The translations under genes and the position numbers were made by a program. This document shows, piece after piece, positions 27,445 to 36,212 of a DNA stretch of 64,000 nt. Location: NCBI RefSeq assembly GCF_030157465.1, contig NZ_JAOAUU010000054.1, forward strand, positions 62,001-126,000. The letters run 5' to 3'. This DNA is from Zoogloea sp. (GTDB taxonomy: Bacteria > Pseudomonadota > Gammaproteobacteria > Burkholderiales > Rhodocyclaceae). Below the pieces are notes generated by a model. The model did not search any database. It had not been told where the DNA came from and saw only the letters and a program-made list of their open reading frames with translations. Within the stretch, counting starts at the first letter, position 1. Every line of letters starts with the position of its first letter.

Positions 27445-28815
27445 TCAGGCTGGCTTGTCCTCCCGAAGCGCGTCGGCAGGGGGAAGGTCGGCCCGCAGCG
27501 CAGCGTAGGCGTCCAGGATCCCTTCACCATACTGCTCGCGATTCCAGTCGCCCCCAGCCGATGCCGTGTCTTTCACGAGGGTCTTGAAGGCTTCGACCCG
27601 TTGCCATTTCTGGGGGTAGCGCGCGCGGATCTCCTCGCCGCGGTAAAGCAGCCACAGGGCTGCGGTTGCAGCCACCTGGGGTGTGGCGAAGGATGTTCCG
27701 TCGCCGTAGCCGTAAGTTTGCCGCCCCTTGCGATCGGCCGAGGCGCGGCGGATCGGCCAGGCTGGTGCGCAGAGATCCACCTCGGGCCCGAAGCTGCTGC
27801 CGATCCAGGGGATCAGGGCCGGCGTGCAGCCGCCGACGGCGAGGGTCCGGTTGAGGCGGGCCGGTGCCACCACCAGGTCCCACACGTTGCCTGCGGCGGC
27901 AACCAAAATGACGCCATTCTCATAAGCGTAGTCGATGGCCTTCCTGAGCCTGTCGTCGATGAGGGTCAGCGCCATCCCCATGCTCAGGGTGATGACGCTG
28001 CAGCCATGCCGCACCAGATGTTCGATGGCGAGGGCCAGGGCTCCCTGCACGTGGTTGATGATCACGCTGTCACAGATGCGGACGGGGATGAACGGCAGCT
28101 GCGGCGCGGCACCGAAATAGGGCCTGTCGACGCTCGGGTCGAAGCCAGCCAGTACGCTGGCGGTGCGGGTGCCGTGGCCGTCATTGGCGCCGCCAAGCAT
28201 CGGGTCGAGGGCAGAGAATTCGCTGGCAAAGGGGTTTCCCACGTACTGGAACGGGTCCCGCGTGAAGTCGCCCGGGAAGAAATTGCGGTCGAAGTCGGTC
28301 AGCACGAAGCTGGAAGGCTGGCCGCCCTTGAAGCCCAGGCAGGGGATCTCCCGAAACCCTGTGTCGATCTGACCGACCCGCAGGCCTTTCCAGTCGATCC
28401 GCTCCGCCGAGCCCACCAGGCCCCAGGCGTCCACCAGCCGGGTACGCTTCAGATGCCAGTCCCAGCCATCGATCACGAGGTCCGACTCATCCAGCTCGGC
28501 GCGCGGGATGCCCGCCAGCTCGGCTGGCTCCCGCGTGGCGAGCAGCTCCGCCAGCCGGCCCTGGTTGATCGGGGTTGCACCCTCGGCCTTCATGCCTTCC
28601 ATGATCTCGGCGAAGCTGGGCGGAAAGCCGGTGATGGGCTGCGTCGGCGCACTCTCTATCATCCGGCTCACGGCCGCCGGCATCAGCACGATCCGGTGGC
28701 TGCCGACAGCCAGCACCGGGTCGCCTTGCTGCTTGCCGGTCAGCTTGCGGGCATATCTGGCGATCTTCGCCAGCTTCTTGGGGTCTCCGGTGACGAGGTA
28801 GTAAGGCTGGGCCAT
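27445..28815 (-). CDS. Subtilisin-like serine protease (S8 family)
   Basis: A 456-aa protein with the S8 triad in order: Asp in GQIDTGF, His in NDGHGTRTASVLAGF, oxyanion Asn in VAAAGNVWDL and Ser in GTSFATPQVAATAALW. No signal peptide is visible, so it is probably cytoplasmic; the ~140 residues before the catalytic Asp may be a pro- or sensor region. It reads in the same direction as the FGE/MoxR operon upstream but ~330 bp away. Cytoplasmic subtilases occur as effectors in bacterial conflict systems, so the location fits that role, but a housekeeping role cannot be excluded. Confidence 0.85.
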   Translation of the reverse strand: MAQPYYLVTGDPKKLAKIARYARKLTGKQQGDPVLAVGSHRIVLMPAAVSRMIESAPTQPITGFPPSFAEIMEGMKAEGATPINQGRLAELLATREPAELAGIPRAELDESDLVIDGWDWHLKRTRLVDAWGLVGSAERIDWKGLRVGQIDTGFREIPCLGFKGGQPSSFVLTDFDRNFFPGDFTRDPFQYVGNPFASEFSALDPMLGGANDGHGTRTASVLAGFDPSVDRPYFGAAPQLPFIPVRICDSVIINHVQGALALAIEHLVRHGCSVITLSMGMALTLIDDRLRKAIDYAYENGVILVAAAGNVWDLVVAPARLNRTLAVGGCTPALIPWIGSSFGPEVDLCAPAWPIRRASADRKGRQTYGYGDGTSFATPQVAATAALWLLYRGEEIRARYPQKWQRVEAFKTLVKDTASAGGDWNREQYGEGILDAYAALRADLPPADALREDKPA

Positions 28816-28898
28816 GGTGATCTCCTCCTGTTGGGTGCCGGATCAGGCGAGCGCTGATCTCTATGGGATTTTTAGTACATGGCGTGTGGTTTGTCGTC

Positions 28899-29033
28899 CA
28901 TGATGGGTTGGCACGATGGTCATCTGCACGAACTCGAGACCGTCGGCGAGCGCTACGGCATCCCTGATCCGGAGTTCGACCGGGGCGATCCGCTCCGTTC
29001 CGAGTGGCGCATCCAGTTCAAGATGGCACTGGG
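28899..29033 (+). pseudogene. Fragment of a pRiA4b ORF-3/IS1096 TnpR-type passenger gene
   Basis: The plus-strand frame reads MGWHDGHLHELE and then GERYGIPDPEF, DRGDPLRSEWR, the typical N-terminal segment of plasmid pRiA4b ORF-3-like proteins. It has no proper upstream part and runs into unrelated sequence by about 29033, so it is a remnant. The rest of the 28,816-29,149 gap shows nothing else I can name. Confidence 0.5.
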
Positions 29034-29149
29034 GGGGCGGGAGTCTGTCTGTGGCCGCTCAGCGCCTGGAGAGGCTGAAGGCCTGAAACGTCAAGACGGG
29101 GGGAGACGGCACGTACGACGGGGCCTTTCTTCGCCCACGAGCAGCACAG

Positions 29150-30064
29150 TCATTCTCTGCCCCACTTTTCACCCCCGCCGGCGTCGCTGCCCGCAGCCTG
29201 GCCGGCGCGCTCCGCTTGCGCCTGCCCGTCCGCGCGCCGCGTCGCCTCCTGCCCTACCGGGCCTGGCCTTTGACCTGGGGCAAGGCGGAAGCCAATGGTG
29301 TAGAGGCGGCTGCCTGGCTCGCCCCAGATGCGGTAGGCAGCGCGGCAGAACTGGCCGTTGTAGAACCACGACCCGCCGCGCAGCACGCGGAAGACGCCCT
29401 CCGACGGGCCGGACGGGTCGATCTGCGGGCCTTGCGGATAGTCGCCGTACCAGTCGGCGCACCATTCGTCGACGTTGCCGTGCATCTCGTACAGCCCCCA
29501 CGGGTTGGGCGGCAGGGATTTGACCGGGACGGTGCGCTTCCGGTACAGGCCTTTCTTTCCGTCGGCATAGGGGTTGTTGCCGTCGTAGTTCACCTGCTCC
29601 GGCGTGATGTTCTTGCCGAAGGAGAAGGGGGTGGTCGTGCCCGCCCGGCAGGCATTTTCCCACTGAGCCTCGGTGGGCAGGCCGGCGGCCAGGCCGGGCA
29701 CCAGCTCGTTGAGGCGGGCGATGAAGGTCTGAACGTCGTCCCAGCTCACCTGCTCCACCGGGTTGGCCGGGTCGTCCTTGAACTCGCTCGGGTTGTCGCC
29801 CGTCACCGCCTGCCACAGAGCCTGGGTGCAGGCGGTATCCGCCAGCCAGTAGCCGCAGGTGAGAGTGACTAGATGCGGGGTTTCGTCGTCGTACCGATCC
29901 ACCTCGCCCTCCGGCGAGCCCATCAGGAAAGTCCCCGGCTGAATCCAGCGGAAAGTCTGCTTCACCCCGTTCAGGTTCAGCGTCGCCGCCAGCCCCCACT
30001 CGGCGTCTTCTTCCCACTCGCTGGCCCAGGGCGGCGGGAACGGATCGGGTAGCACGAAGCTCAT
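29150..30064 (-). CDS. FGE/SUMF1-domain protein, DGR target with C-terminal variable repeat
   Basis: A 304-aa protein that is almost entirely a formylglycine-generating-enzyme fold (C-type-lectin-like): [54 protein letters not shown] and [19 protein letters not shown]. The segment 227-260 is the variable repeat of a diversity-generating retroelement (template at 30227-30328). In DGR targets this fold presents diversified ligand-binding loops rather than doing catalysis. Start chosen at ATG 30064. It follows the template repeat in the TIR/MoxR operon orientation. Its last ~210 codons duplicate the end of the 30532-33591 gene exactly. Confidence 0.85.
   Translation of the reverse strand: MSFVLPDPFPPPWASEWEEDAEWGLAATLNLNGVKQTFRWIQPGTFLMGSPEGEVDRYDDETPHLVTLTCGYWLADTACTQALWQAVTGDNPSEFKDDPANPVEQVSWDDVQTFIARLNELVPGLAAGLPTEAQWENACRAGTTTPFSFGKNITPEQVNYDGNNPYADGKKGLYRKRTVPVKSLPPNPWGLYEMHGNVDEWCADWYGDYPQGPQIDPSGPSEGVFRVLRGGSWFYNGQFCRAAYRIWGEPGSRLYTIGFRLAPGQRPGPVGQEATRRADGQAQAERAGQAAGSDAGGGEKWGRE
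29174..29780 (-). repeat. Exact ~607-bp direct duplication, copy 1
   Basis: Identical to 30577-31183 (offset 1,403 bp) as far as I can align by eye. It covers the C-terminal ~200 codons of the FGE domain, including the variable repeat. Beyond 29780 the two genes stay related to about 29940 but with roughly 10-15% differences, so the exact block looks like recent gene conversion or duplication. Confidence 0.85.
29284..29385 (-). repeat. DGR variable repeat VR1
   Basis: The 102 bp align without gaps to the template repeat at 30227-30328. There are 17 differences; at 15 of them the template has A on the coding (minus) strand. The other two are adjacent C-to-G and G-to-A changes. Encoded residues [17 protein letters not shown] correspond to [17 protein letters not shown] in the template. 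This bias is the hallmark of DGR adenine mutagenesis. Confidence 0.88.
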
Positions 30065-30226
30065 GCCGCCTCCCGATAGCGCCGGCCCGACGGGCTTTCG
30101 GCGGTGCTGCTGCACGGCCTACTCACGCGCCGGGTGGCCTTGGGTTTTTGCCACGACCCGTGGGGGCGCCGCAGACTGGATGATCGTCTGGTCAAAGGCG
30201 GAGTCTCCTGCTTTTGAGCTGGGGAA

Positions 30227-30328
30227 GGCGGAAGCCAATGTTGTTGTTGCGGTTGCCTGGCTCGTTCCTGTTGCGGTTGGCAGCGCGGCAGTTGCGGCCG
30301 TTGTTGTTCCACGACCCGCCGCGCAGCA
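30227..30328 (-). repeat. DGR template repeat (TR)
   Basis: Read on the minus strand it would encode [19 protein letters not shown] and then [12 protein letters not shown], i.e. runs of AAC codons, the typical adenine-loaded template in which AAC-to-any mutations make most amino acids without stops. It is not itself part of an intact gene. It lies between two target genes and just after a truncated accessory gene, the usual TR location, but no reverse transcriptase follows it. Confidence 0.88.
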
Positions 30329-30333
30329 TGGGG

Positions 30334-30535
30334 TAATCCACCCACTCCCGCTTGCTCTGGGGCGGGAAGACGGAACCCTCCACCCACCCACGCACACCGC
30401 CCAGAAGCTGTCGACGCCCCGGTCCACGAAATGCTGGCTTGATGCCACGACGCGGTGCTGGGCGCAGAAGGCGTTGAGGGCGTCTTGCGCGGCGTCGGGG
30501 TCGAAGGCGGGGATGGTGAAGAAGCGGAATCTCAT
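30334..30535 (-). pseudogene. Truncated DGR accessory gene (HRDC-type)
   Basis: The ATG at 30535 overlaps the stop of the upstream target gene (ATGA). The product begins [17 protein letters not shown] and goes on to [20 protein letters not shown], which I recognise as the N-terminus of small HRDC-domain proteins found next to some DGR reverse transcriptases. After about 48 codons the frame shifts, and in the other frame the protein continues as [17 protein letters not shown] and then runs directly into the template repeat. The HRDC part is missing. The loss looks like one deletion plus a frameshift. Confidence 0.6.
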
Positions 30536-33500
30536 GGTTTTTTGCTTCCCTTCCTGCTGTGAGTCTTTGAGCCTCGCCCGCCGGCGTCGCTGCCCGCAGC
30601 CTGGCCGGCGCGCTCCGCTTGCGCCTGCCCGTCCGCGCGCCGCGTCGCCTCCTGCCCTACCGGGCCTGGCCTTTGACCTGGGGCAAGGCGGAAGCCAATG
30701 GTGTAGAGGCGGCTGCCTGGCTCGCCCCAGATGCGGTAGGCAGCGCGGCAGAACTGGCCGTTGTAGAACCACGACCCGCCGCGCAGCACGCGGAAGACGC
30801 CCTCCGACGGGCCGGACGGGTCGATCTGCGGGCCTTGCGGATAGTCGCCGTACCAGTCGGCGCACCATTCGTCGACGTTGCCGTGCATCTCGTACAGCCC
30901 CCACGGGTTGGGCGGCAGGGATTTGACCGGGACGGTGCGCTTCCGGTACAGGCCTTTCTTTCCGTCGGCATAGGGGTTGTTGCCGTCGTAGTTCACCTGC
31001 TCCGGCGTGATGTTCTTGCCGAAGGAGAAGGGGGTGGTCGTGCCCGCCCGGCAGGCATTTTCCCACTGAGCCTCGGTGGGCAGGCCGGCGGCCAGGCCGG
31101 GCACCAGCTCGTTGAGGCGGGCGATGAAGGTCTGAACGTCGTCCCAGCTCACCTGCTCCACCGGGTTGGCCGGGTCGTCCTTGAAGTCGCTCGGGTTGTC
31201 GCCCGTCACCGCCTGCCACAGGGCCTGGGTGCACGCGGTATCCGCCAGCCAGTAGCCCCGGGTGAGGGTGACTTCGTGCTGGGTTTCGTTGTCGCGCCGA
31301 CCCACCTCGCCCTCCGGCGAGCCCATCGGGAAGCTGCCGGGGGCGATCCAGCGGCAGCGCTGGGTGACGGTGGTGGATCGTCCGGGGACGTCGAATTCGG
31401 CCCAGAGGCCGAATTCATCGGCTCCGTGGCGCACAGCCCACGCAGGCGGGCGCAGCAAGACATCAAGCGGGTTCTCTGGACCACCGATATCCCACCAGCC
31501 CGCTTGAGGGAGTGTGATTTCTCCGGCGACGGAGGCCGACAGCGCTGAGGAATTTCCTTCAATCGGCAGTGGCTCATGGGCCAGGACATGCATCTTTTGC
31601 CTTGGCACCCAAGCCAACTCGCTTCCAGCTTGCCGAACAGCACGAACGTACCCATCCACGAAACCAACGGATTTCGCCCACACCGGCCGCTCAAACGGTT
31701 CGATCACCACGTCCCTACGCCGCGTAACGATCCGGTACGCCTGCCCACCCGGCAGATTCAGCACCCGACCCGGCACCAGCACATGACGAGCATCCACATC
31801 ACGCGCAACGACCGGCGCGATGGTCACCGGCAGTTCATCCTCCAGGTTGCAGATGAGCGCCGAGGGCACTGTTGACGAGGGTGACGCCTCCACCAGTTCC
31901 AGCCGCAGGCCCATGCCTTTCCCGCCGTTCTGGCTGACTTCCGTTGCAGCGACCAGATGGAGCGGGCCGGACGAAATACGATCGGGCGGAATCAGCCAGT
32001 CCAGCTGATCCAGCCGCAAACCTTCAGGCAAGCCGACACGCCCTTCCCGGATGTCCTCAGCCCTCACCAACGCCCAGGCGGTCTGCAATGCGTCGCCGCC
32101 TCGCCCTACGGCGCCGGGCGCCCGCATACTGAGACCGCCGATGAAATCGCCCAGCACCCCCGCCAGCTCTCTCGCATCGCGCCCTGGTGGACGGGCGTAG
32201 AGACAGCGGGCGAGGTCTGTGAGTAGGGCGTCGGCGGCCTGGCCGTGGGCCTGCAAATCGTTGTCGTCCGCGACGATCCCCGAGCGGCGCACTTCGCTCA
32301 TGAAGATTGCGTGGAGCAGCGGGGAGGCGTGCGTGAGTTCGGCCAGATGATGGGCGACGAGTCGCGACAGTACCTCCGGTTGGCTGGCGCGGAGTTGCCT
32401 GAGCACGCCAAGCGCGGGCTCCACTGCGCCCACCGCCAGCGCGCAGCCAGTCGCCACCGCACAGACGTCGCCGTCCTGCCACAGCTCGGCTTCGGTACCG
32501 ATGTCGACGGCGAGGTCGTCGGGCGAGTCCTGCAAGGCAAGGCGCAGCTGTCGCACCAAGCGCCACGACACGTGGCTGTTGCCGAACAGCGCGGCACGAA
32601 GATGATCCAGCCCTCGCTGGTAGCGGCCCCGCGCCTGTTCGCCTTGATGATCGTCCGTTGCGTGCCCCCCGAGAAGGCTCAGGCCACGGCCCTCGCCGAG
32701 CAGCGCCACATCGAACACTTCCCGCAGTTCATCTGGCAGCAGGCGCAATGGCACCGGGGCCAGCAGCAGCGGACGAACGCCAACCGCACCGAGCTGACGG
32801 GCGAGGGCTGCCCAGCGGCGCTGAAGCCCGGAGCCCGAGCGATAGCTGCCAGCATCGCCCAGCACCACGACGGGGCTGCCATCGAAGCGCAGGCTGCTGG
32901 CCAGGCCAGATGCCTGAAGCCACTCGCCGGTCTCCCCGTTCTTGGTCACCAGCACTTCGATACGCCGGTCGAGCAGGCGGCGAAGCTGATTGAGCAGGGA
33001 GAGCAGATCGTCGCGGAACGGGGTGAGCACGCCGCTCCAGTCCAGCACCACCTGCACGCACCCCGGCCATTTGCGTCGGGCGAGGCGCGGCAAGGGCTGC
33101 ACGCTGCGCCCACTGGCGATGCGATCGACCGCGCGGGGTAGATCGGGCGCCTGCCCTGCCTGGTAGGGGCGCAGGTAGGCGCTCACAAAACTGGCAAAGT
33201 GCTCGGCGCTGACGAGGGGCACGGCGGGCAAACGTTCCGCGCCGGGCCTGGACGAGACATAGCGCGTCGTGTCAAAGCTGGCTGGCTCGCTGGTCAGCCA
33301 GGCGGGGGGCTGCTGCTGCCGGGGCGCCGCCGGAATGAGCAGATCCTGGGCGACTCGCCAGAAGATCGGGCCGAAGCCGGTGGCGGTGTCTGGCGGGAGT
33401 TTGGGCTGGGGCGCATCGCCCCCCCCATCCGGCGGACGCTGCTGGGGGTCGAGCTTATTGGAGGGCGGCGTTTCTGCCGCCGTTTCAATCGGCTCGAAAC

Positions 33501-33591
33501 CCACGGCGCGGCAGGCCGCAATCTGCTCAGACTCGGGCAGTGCGTCGAGAATCCGGAGGATGTCGGCGGCAAAGACGCGGGGCTTGTTCAT
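30532..33591 (-). CDS. vWA-like/FGE fusion protein of a MoxR conflict system, DGR target
   Basis: A 1,019-aa protein. A short N-terminal helical domain (about 1-35, [19 protein letters not shown]) is followed by a Pro-rich linker, then a von Willebrand A-like domain near 185-300 ([14 protein letters not shown] with a partial [15 protein letters not shown]), a long middle region, and a C-terminal FGE domain from about 765. The variable repeat covers residues about 935-968. It starts 2 bp after the MoxR stop and overlaps the accessory gene start. MoxR plus vWA pairs are known chaperone-like ATPase systems; versions with effector and FGE domains were described as NTP-dependent conflict systems. 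Target binding by the variable FGE tip is inferred. Confidence 0.8.
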   Translation of the reverse strand: MNKPRVFAADILRILDALPESEQIAACRAVGFEPIETAAETPPSNKLDPQQRPPDGGGDAPQPKLPPDTATGFGPIFWRVAQDLLIPAAPRQQQPPAWLTSEPASFDTTRYVSSRPGAERLPAVPLVSAEHFASFVSAYLRPYQAGQAPDLPRAVDRIASGRSVQPLPRLARRKWPGCVQVVLDWSGVLTPFRDDLLSLLNQLRRLLDRRIEVLVTKNGETGEWLQASGLASSLRFDGSPVVVLGDAGSYRSGSGLQRRWAALARQLGAVGVRPLLLAPVPLRLLPDELREVFDVALLGEGRGLSLLGGHATDDHQGEQARGRYQRGLDHLRAALFGNSHVSWRLVRQLRLALQDSPDDLAVDIGTEAELWQDGDVCAVATGCALAVGAVEPALGVLRQLRASQPEVLSRLVAHHLAELTHASPLLHAIFMSEVRRSGIVADDNDLQAHGQAADALLTDLARCLYARPPGRDARELAGVLGDFIGGLSMRAPGAVGRGGDALQTAWALVRAEDIREGRVGLPEGLRLDQLDWLIPPDRISSGPLHLVAATEVSQNGGKGMGLRLELVEASPSSTVPSALICNLEDELPVTIAPVVARDVDARHVLVPGRVLNLPGGQAYRIVTRRRDVVIEPFERPVWAKSVGFVDGYVRAVRQAGSELAWVPRQKMHVLAHEPLPIEGNSSALSASVAGEITLPQAGWWDIGGPENPLDVLLRPPAWAVRHGADEFGLWAEFDVPGRSTTVTQRCRWIAPGSFPMGSPEGEVGRRDNETQHEVTLTRGYWLADTACTQALWQAVTGDNPSDFKDDPANPVEQVSWDDVQTFIARLNELVPGLAAGLPTEAQWENACRAGTTTPFSFGKNITPEQVNYDGNNPYADGKKGLYRKRTVPVKSLPPNPWGLYEMHGNVDEWCADWYGDYPQGPQIDPSGPSEGVFRVLRGGSWFYNGQFCRAAYRIWGEPGSRLYTIGFRLAPGQRPGPVGQEATRRADGQAQAERAGQAAGSDAGGRGSKTHSRKGSKKP
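30577..31183 (-). repeat. Exact ~607-bp direct duplication, copy 2
   Basis: The second copy of the block at 29174-29780, here forming the last ~200 codons of the vWA-like/FGE gene. The left borders (29174 and 30577) and right borders (29780 and 31183) are sharp. Confidence 0.85.
30687..30788 (-). repeat. DGR variable repeat VR2
   Basis: Identical to VR1 at all 102 positions, so it differs from the template at the same 17 sites. Independent mutagenic homing into both genes could not give the same result; copying between the two genes explains it. Confidence 0.88.
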
Positions 33592-33593
33592 GT

Positions 33594-34607
33594 TCAGCGA
33601 TGCCTGGCGCCGCCTTTGTGAAGCGCCAGTTTCTGGAGCTGCGCCAATCGCCGTTCGTGCATGTCAGCCGGTGTCGTGGCGAGCACCTTGATCATGTCGA
33701 GGAACTCGGAAGTGCCGGGCAGGTAGCGCCCTGTCTTGGCCAGGCTGTCACGGGCGTCGGCTACATAAGCGGCGGCCTGTAGCATGAGCTTTTTCGAACA
33801 CTTGGCCGGCCACTTGAGGGCAGCCTGATGACGGGAACCCACATTGACAAGCCAGCCGATGAGAGCTTCCCGATCATCGGGCAGTTCCAGCCGATGAACC
33901 AGGCAGCGGCGCAGGAAGGCGTGGGGCAGCTCCCGCTCCTCGTTGGTGGTGATGATGACAAGGGGCCGGGTGGCTTCGGTGCATGCGACCTCTGTTCCGC
34001 CATAGGGCTCCCGAAAACCCAGGTTGGCGAGAACTTCGAGCAGCGCATTGGGGAGATCGGGATCGGCCTTGTCGATTTCGTCGATCAGCAGCACGGCGCG
34101 GCCGGTTTCAGGGCTCCACTTTTCAGGCGGCGTTCCTGGCGCGGCGAGCTTGTGATTACGGTCGCTGTTGACCTCGTCAAGCCGCTCACGCGCACTTTTC
34201 CAGTTGTAGGCCCACCACAATGCCCCGGGCAGAAGGTAGGCGCGCTCGTTCTTCAAGGGCTGATCCGCTTTGGCCACCTGTGCATCGGCAAGGCGCGCTA
34301 CCGCATCGAAACGCCATTTGAGATCGGTGGGCTCGGTGCGACCGTCGATCACCACCGACACGAACGGCCGCTTGGCCGCAGCCGCGGCAGCCCGCGCGGT
34401 CTCGCTCTTGCCGGTTCCCGGATCGCCCCGCAGCAGCAGTGGCCGGCCAGTGACCTCGGCGGCATGCAGGGCGGCGACGGTGTCTTCGTCAAAGACATGC
34501 ACGGACTTGGGCCAAGTGCCATCGGGGGGGATGGGGATAGGCTCAGTCGCAGGATAGTCGGGCAGGGATGACTCACCTGATGCTTTACCAAGGGCGATCT
34601 TAGTCAT
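33594..34607 (-). CDS. MoxR-family AAA+ ATPase
   Basis: A 337-aa AAA+ protein with Walker A LLRGDPGTGKSETAR, Walker B AVLLIDEIDKADPDLPNALL, sensor 1 PLVIITTNEERELP and a C-terminal lid. The chosen start is the ATG at 34607, which overlaps the end of the upstream TIR gene by 8 bp; frames reaching to 34793 would lie inside that gene. MoxR ATPases remodel proteins together with vWA partners, and the vWA-like/FGE protein follows after 2 bp. In this operon it probably acts as the NTP-dependent switch between sensing and the TIR effector. Confidence 0.9.
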   Translation of the reverse strand: MTKIALGKASGESSLPDYPATEPIPIPPDGTWPKSVHVFDEDTVAALHAAEVTGRPLLLRGDPGTGKSETARAAAAAAKRPFVSVVIDGRTEPTDLKWRFDAVARLADAQVAKADQPLKNERAYLLPGALWWAYNWKSARERLDEVNSDRNHKLAAPGTPPEKWSPETGRAVLLIDEIDKADPDLPNALLEVLANLGFREPYGGTEVACTEATRPLVIITTNEERELPHAFLRRCLVHRLELPDDREALIGWLVNVGSRHQAALKWPAKCSKKLMLQAAAYVADARDSLAKTGRYLPGTSEFLDMIKVLATTPADMHERRLAQLQKLALHKGGARHR

Positions 34608-35979
34608 TTGAGATTTTCTCGATTTGTATGAGACAGCGCCATGAGGGGCCGATGAGTTCCCGTTCTTTGGTGCCAAAATCATTGGCCTCTTTCCCGGTTC
34701 GAACCAGCACGTCGATCTCCAGCCCCATATCGACGAGCCAGCGTCGCAGAATGCGCGCTCCGGCGGCCTCGGGGGAGTCGCCCAGCAACGCAATCGTCAC
34801 TCGGGCCTCGCGATCATCACTACTCATCGAATTGAGCGCCTCGGTCAGATCGGCAATGTCGTCCGGGCTTCTGGGATTGGGCGGAAAGGTGGGCTGATAG
34901 CCCTCGAACTCTGGCACCATGCTCCAGAGTTGATCGAGAATTATTGAGCTTTGGTCCTTCAGAATGCCGGCAGTGACTGTTCCTTGGTCCATCGTCCGCT
35001 CCAGACCAAACTGGTTCAGCGCTCCTAACGTTCCCGCCTCAACCGAGATACGCGCCTTGCGCCCACCCTGGCTATGGGCCGCGGCGAAGGCTTGGGTTGC
35101 CAGCCACTTTGCTGCAATCGGAGTCGTATGGTCTCCTAGTGCCGGAAGCTGGGCAGCCAACCGACACGCGCCCAAGCGCAATAGCTCCGCAACGATTGCG
35201 ACGCAATCATTCCGCAGCTCTTTACGCTTCTCGGCTCCAAGATTAGCCAGCGCTGTCCGGTCATTCTTGTTGAGGGACTCGAGAGTAGATCGGAGTTCGT
35301 TCAGCGCCTTCGCCGAATCGATTGCTTTGGTGGGGCTGAACTTCCTGTCCCAGTCGTCTTTGAGGTCTTTCAGCGTCTTCAGCTCGGTCCACTTGGCCAG
35401 TCGTTCGAAGATGCTTTGGGCGCATTCCGCTGCCAACTTTTCAAGACAGTGGTCATTGAGTGGGTCTGTCGCGCGTGGCACCGCGGCATTGACGTCCGCC
35501 AGAAAATCGTCAAGCCACTGCTGGTCTGAGTGCCAGTGGTCGCCATTGCAGGCAGGGTACGCATTGATACTTGCAAGCCAGCAAAGCTCATCGGGCAACT
35601 CGTGGGCTGCGGGCATTTTCCCCCCACCTACGAGCACCACGCGCACATTCGGTGGATTGGCCATGCCGTCTCCACGACGTTCTTTGGTGATCTGTGCCTC
35701 TCGCCGCACCCAGTCCACGCCTTCAAGCTTTTCGCGCCTGTGAAACTCGTCCGCCCAGCCCGGCGAGATGACGAACAGAACCAGATGCGCCAGCCTCAAC
35801 GCCGTGTCGATCTCTTCGGGGAATGCTGCGCCGACTGGGATGACACGCTGATCCAAGAAGACCCGGTTCTCTCCCAGACGCGCCTCCAGAAAACCATGCA
35901 ATCTCCTGGCATCCTCGAGCGCCGGATCTCGCCGATAACTGATGAAAACCCCACCCCGAAAATCGCCCTGCTGAGCCAT
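34600..35979 (-). CDS. TIR-domain protein, first gene of the MoxR operon
   Basis: A 459-aa protein with an N-terminal TIR domain: GGVFISYRRDPALEDARRL, FLDQRVIPVGAAFPEEIDTA, AHLVLFVISPGW and the WVRREAQ helix with the likely catalytic Glu. Prokaryotic TIR domains cleave NAD+ or make signal nucleotides on infection. The remaining ~290 residues are helical with a C-terminal alpha/beta part (VTIALLGDSPEAAGARILRR) of unknown type. Start at ATG 35979; the frame to 36102 has no better site. It is divergent from the hydrolase gene at 36213 across ~230 bp that should hold both promoters. Confidence 0.85.
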   Translation of the reverse strand: MAQQGDFRGGVFISYRRDPALEDARRLHGFLEARLGENRVFLDQRVIPVGAAFPEEIDTALRLAHLVLFVISPGWADEFHRREKLEGVDWVRREAQITKERRGDGMANPPNVRVVLVGGGKMPAAHELPDELCWLASINAYPACNGDHWHSDQQWLDDFLADVNAAVPRATDPLNDHCLEKLAAECAQSIFERLAKWTELKTLKDLKDDWDRKFSPTKAIDSAKALNELRSTLESLNKNDRTALANLGAEKRKELRNDCVAIVAELLRLGACRLAAQLPALGDHTTPIAAKWLATQAFAAAHSQGGRKARISVEAGTLGALNQFGLERTMDQGTVTAGILKDQSSIILDQLWSMVPEFEGYQPTFPPNPRSPDDIADLTEALNSMSSDDREARVTIALLGDSPEAAGARILRRWLVDMGLEIDVLVRTGKEANDFGTKERELIGPSWRCLIQIEKISND

Positions 35980-36212
35980 TGCTTTTCCCCAAACCCTGCA
36001 AACCCAAGAGCACGCTGTTCCGGACTCAGCATATGGCATGAGACTGCCCGCTGTCCATCGTGCGCCGAGGGCCTGGATGGTCGCCCGCCAAGCTCGATCC
36101 AACAGCTACAAAAACATCGAGAACGACTCACATTGACGCCATCAGCATCATCACCTAAACCAGAATGGTGCCGGTGCAATCTGTCTCGGCCTCAACAGGG
36201 GGGAATGCGAAG

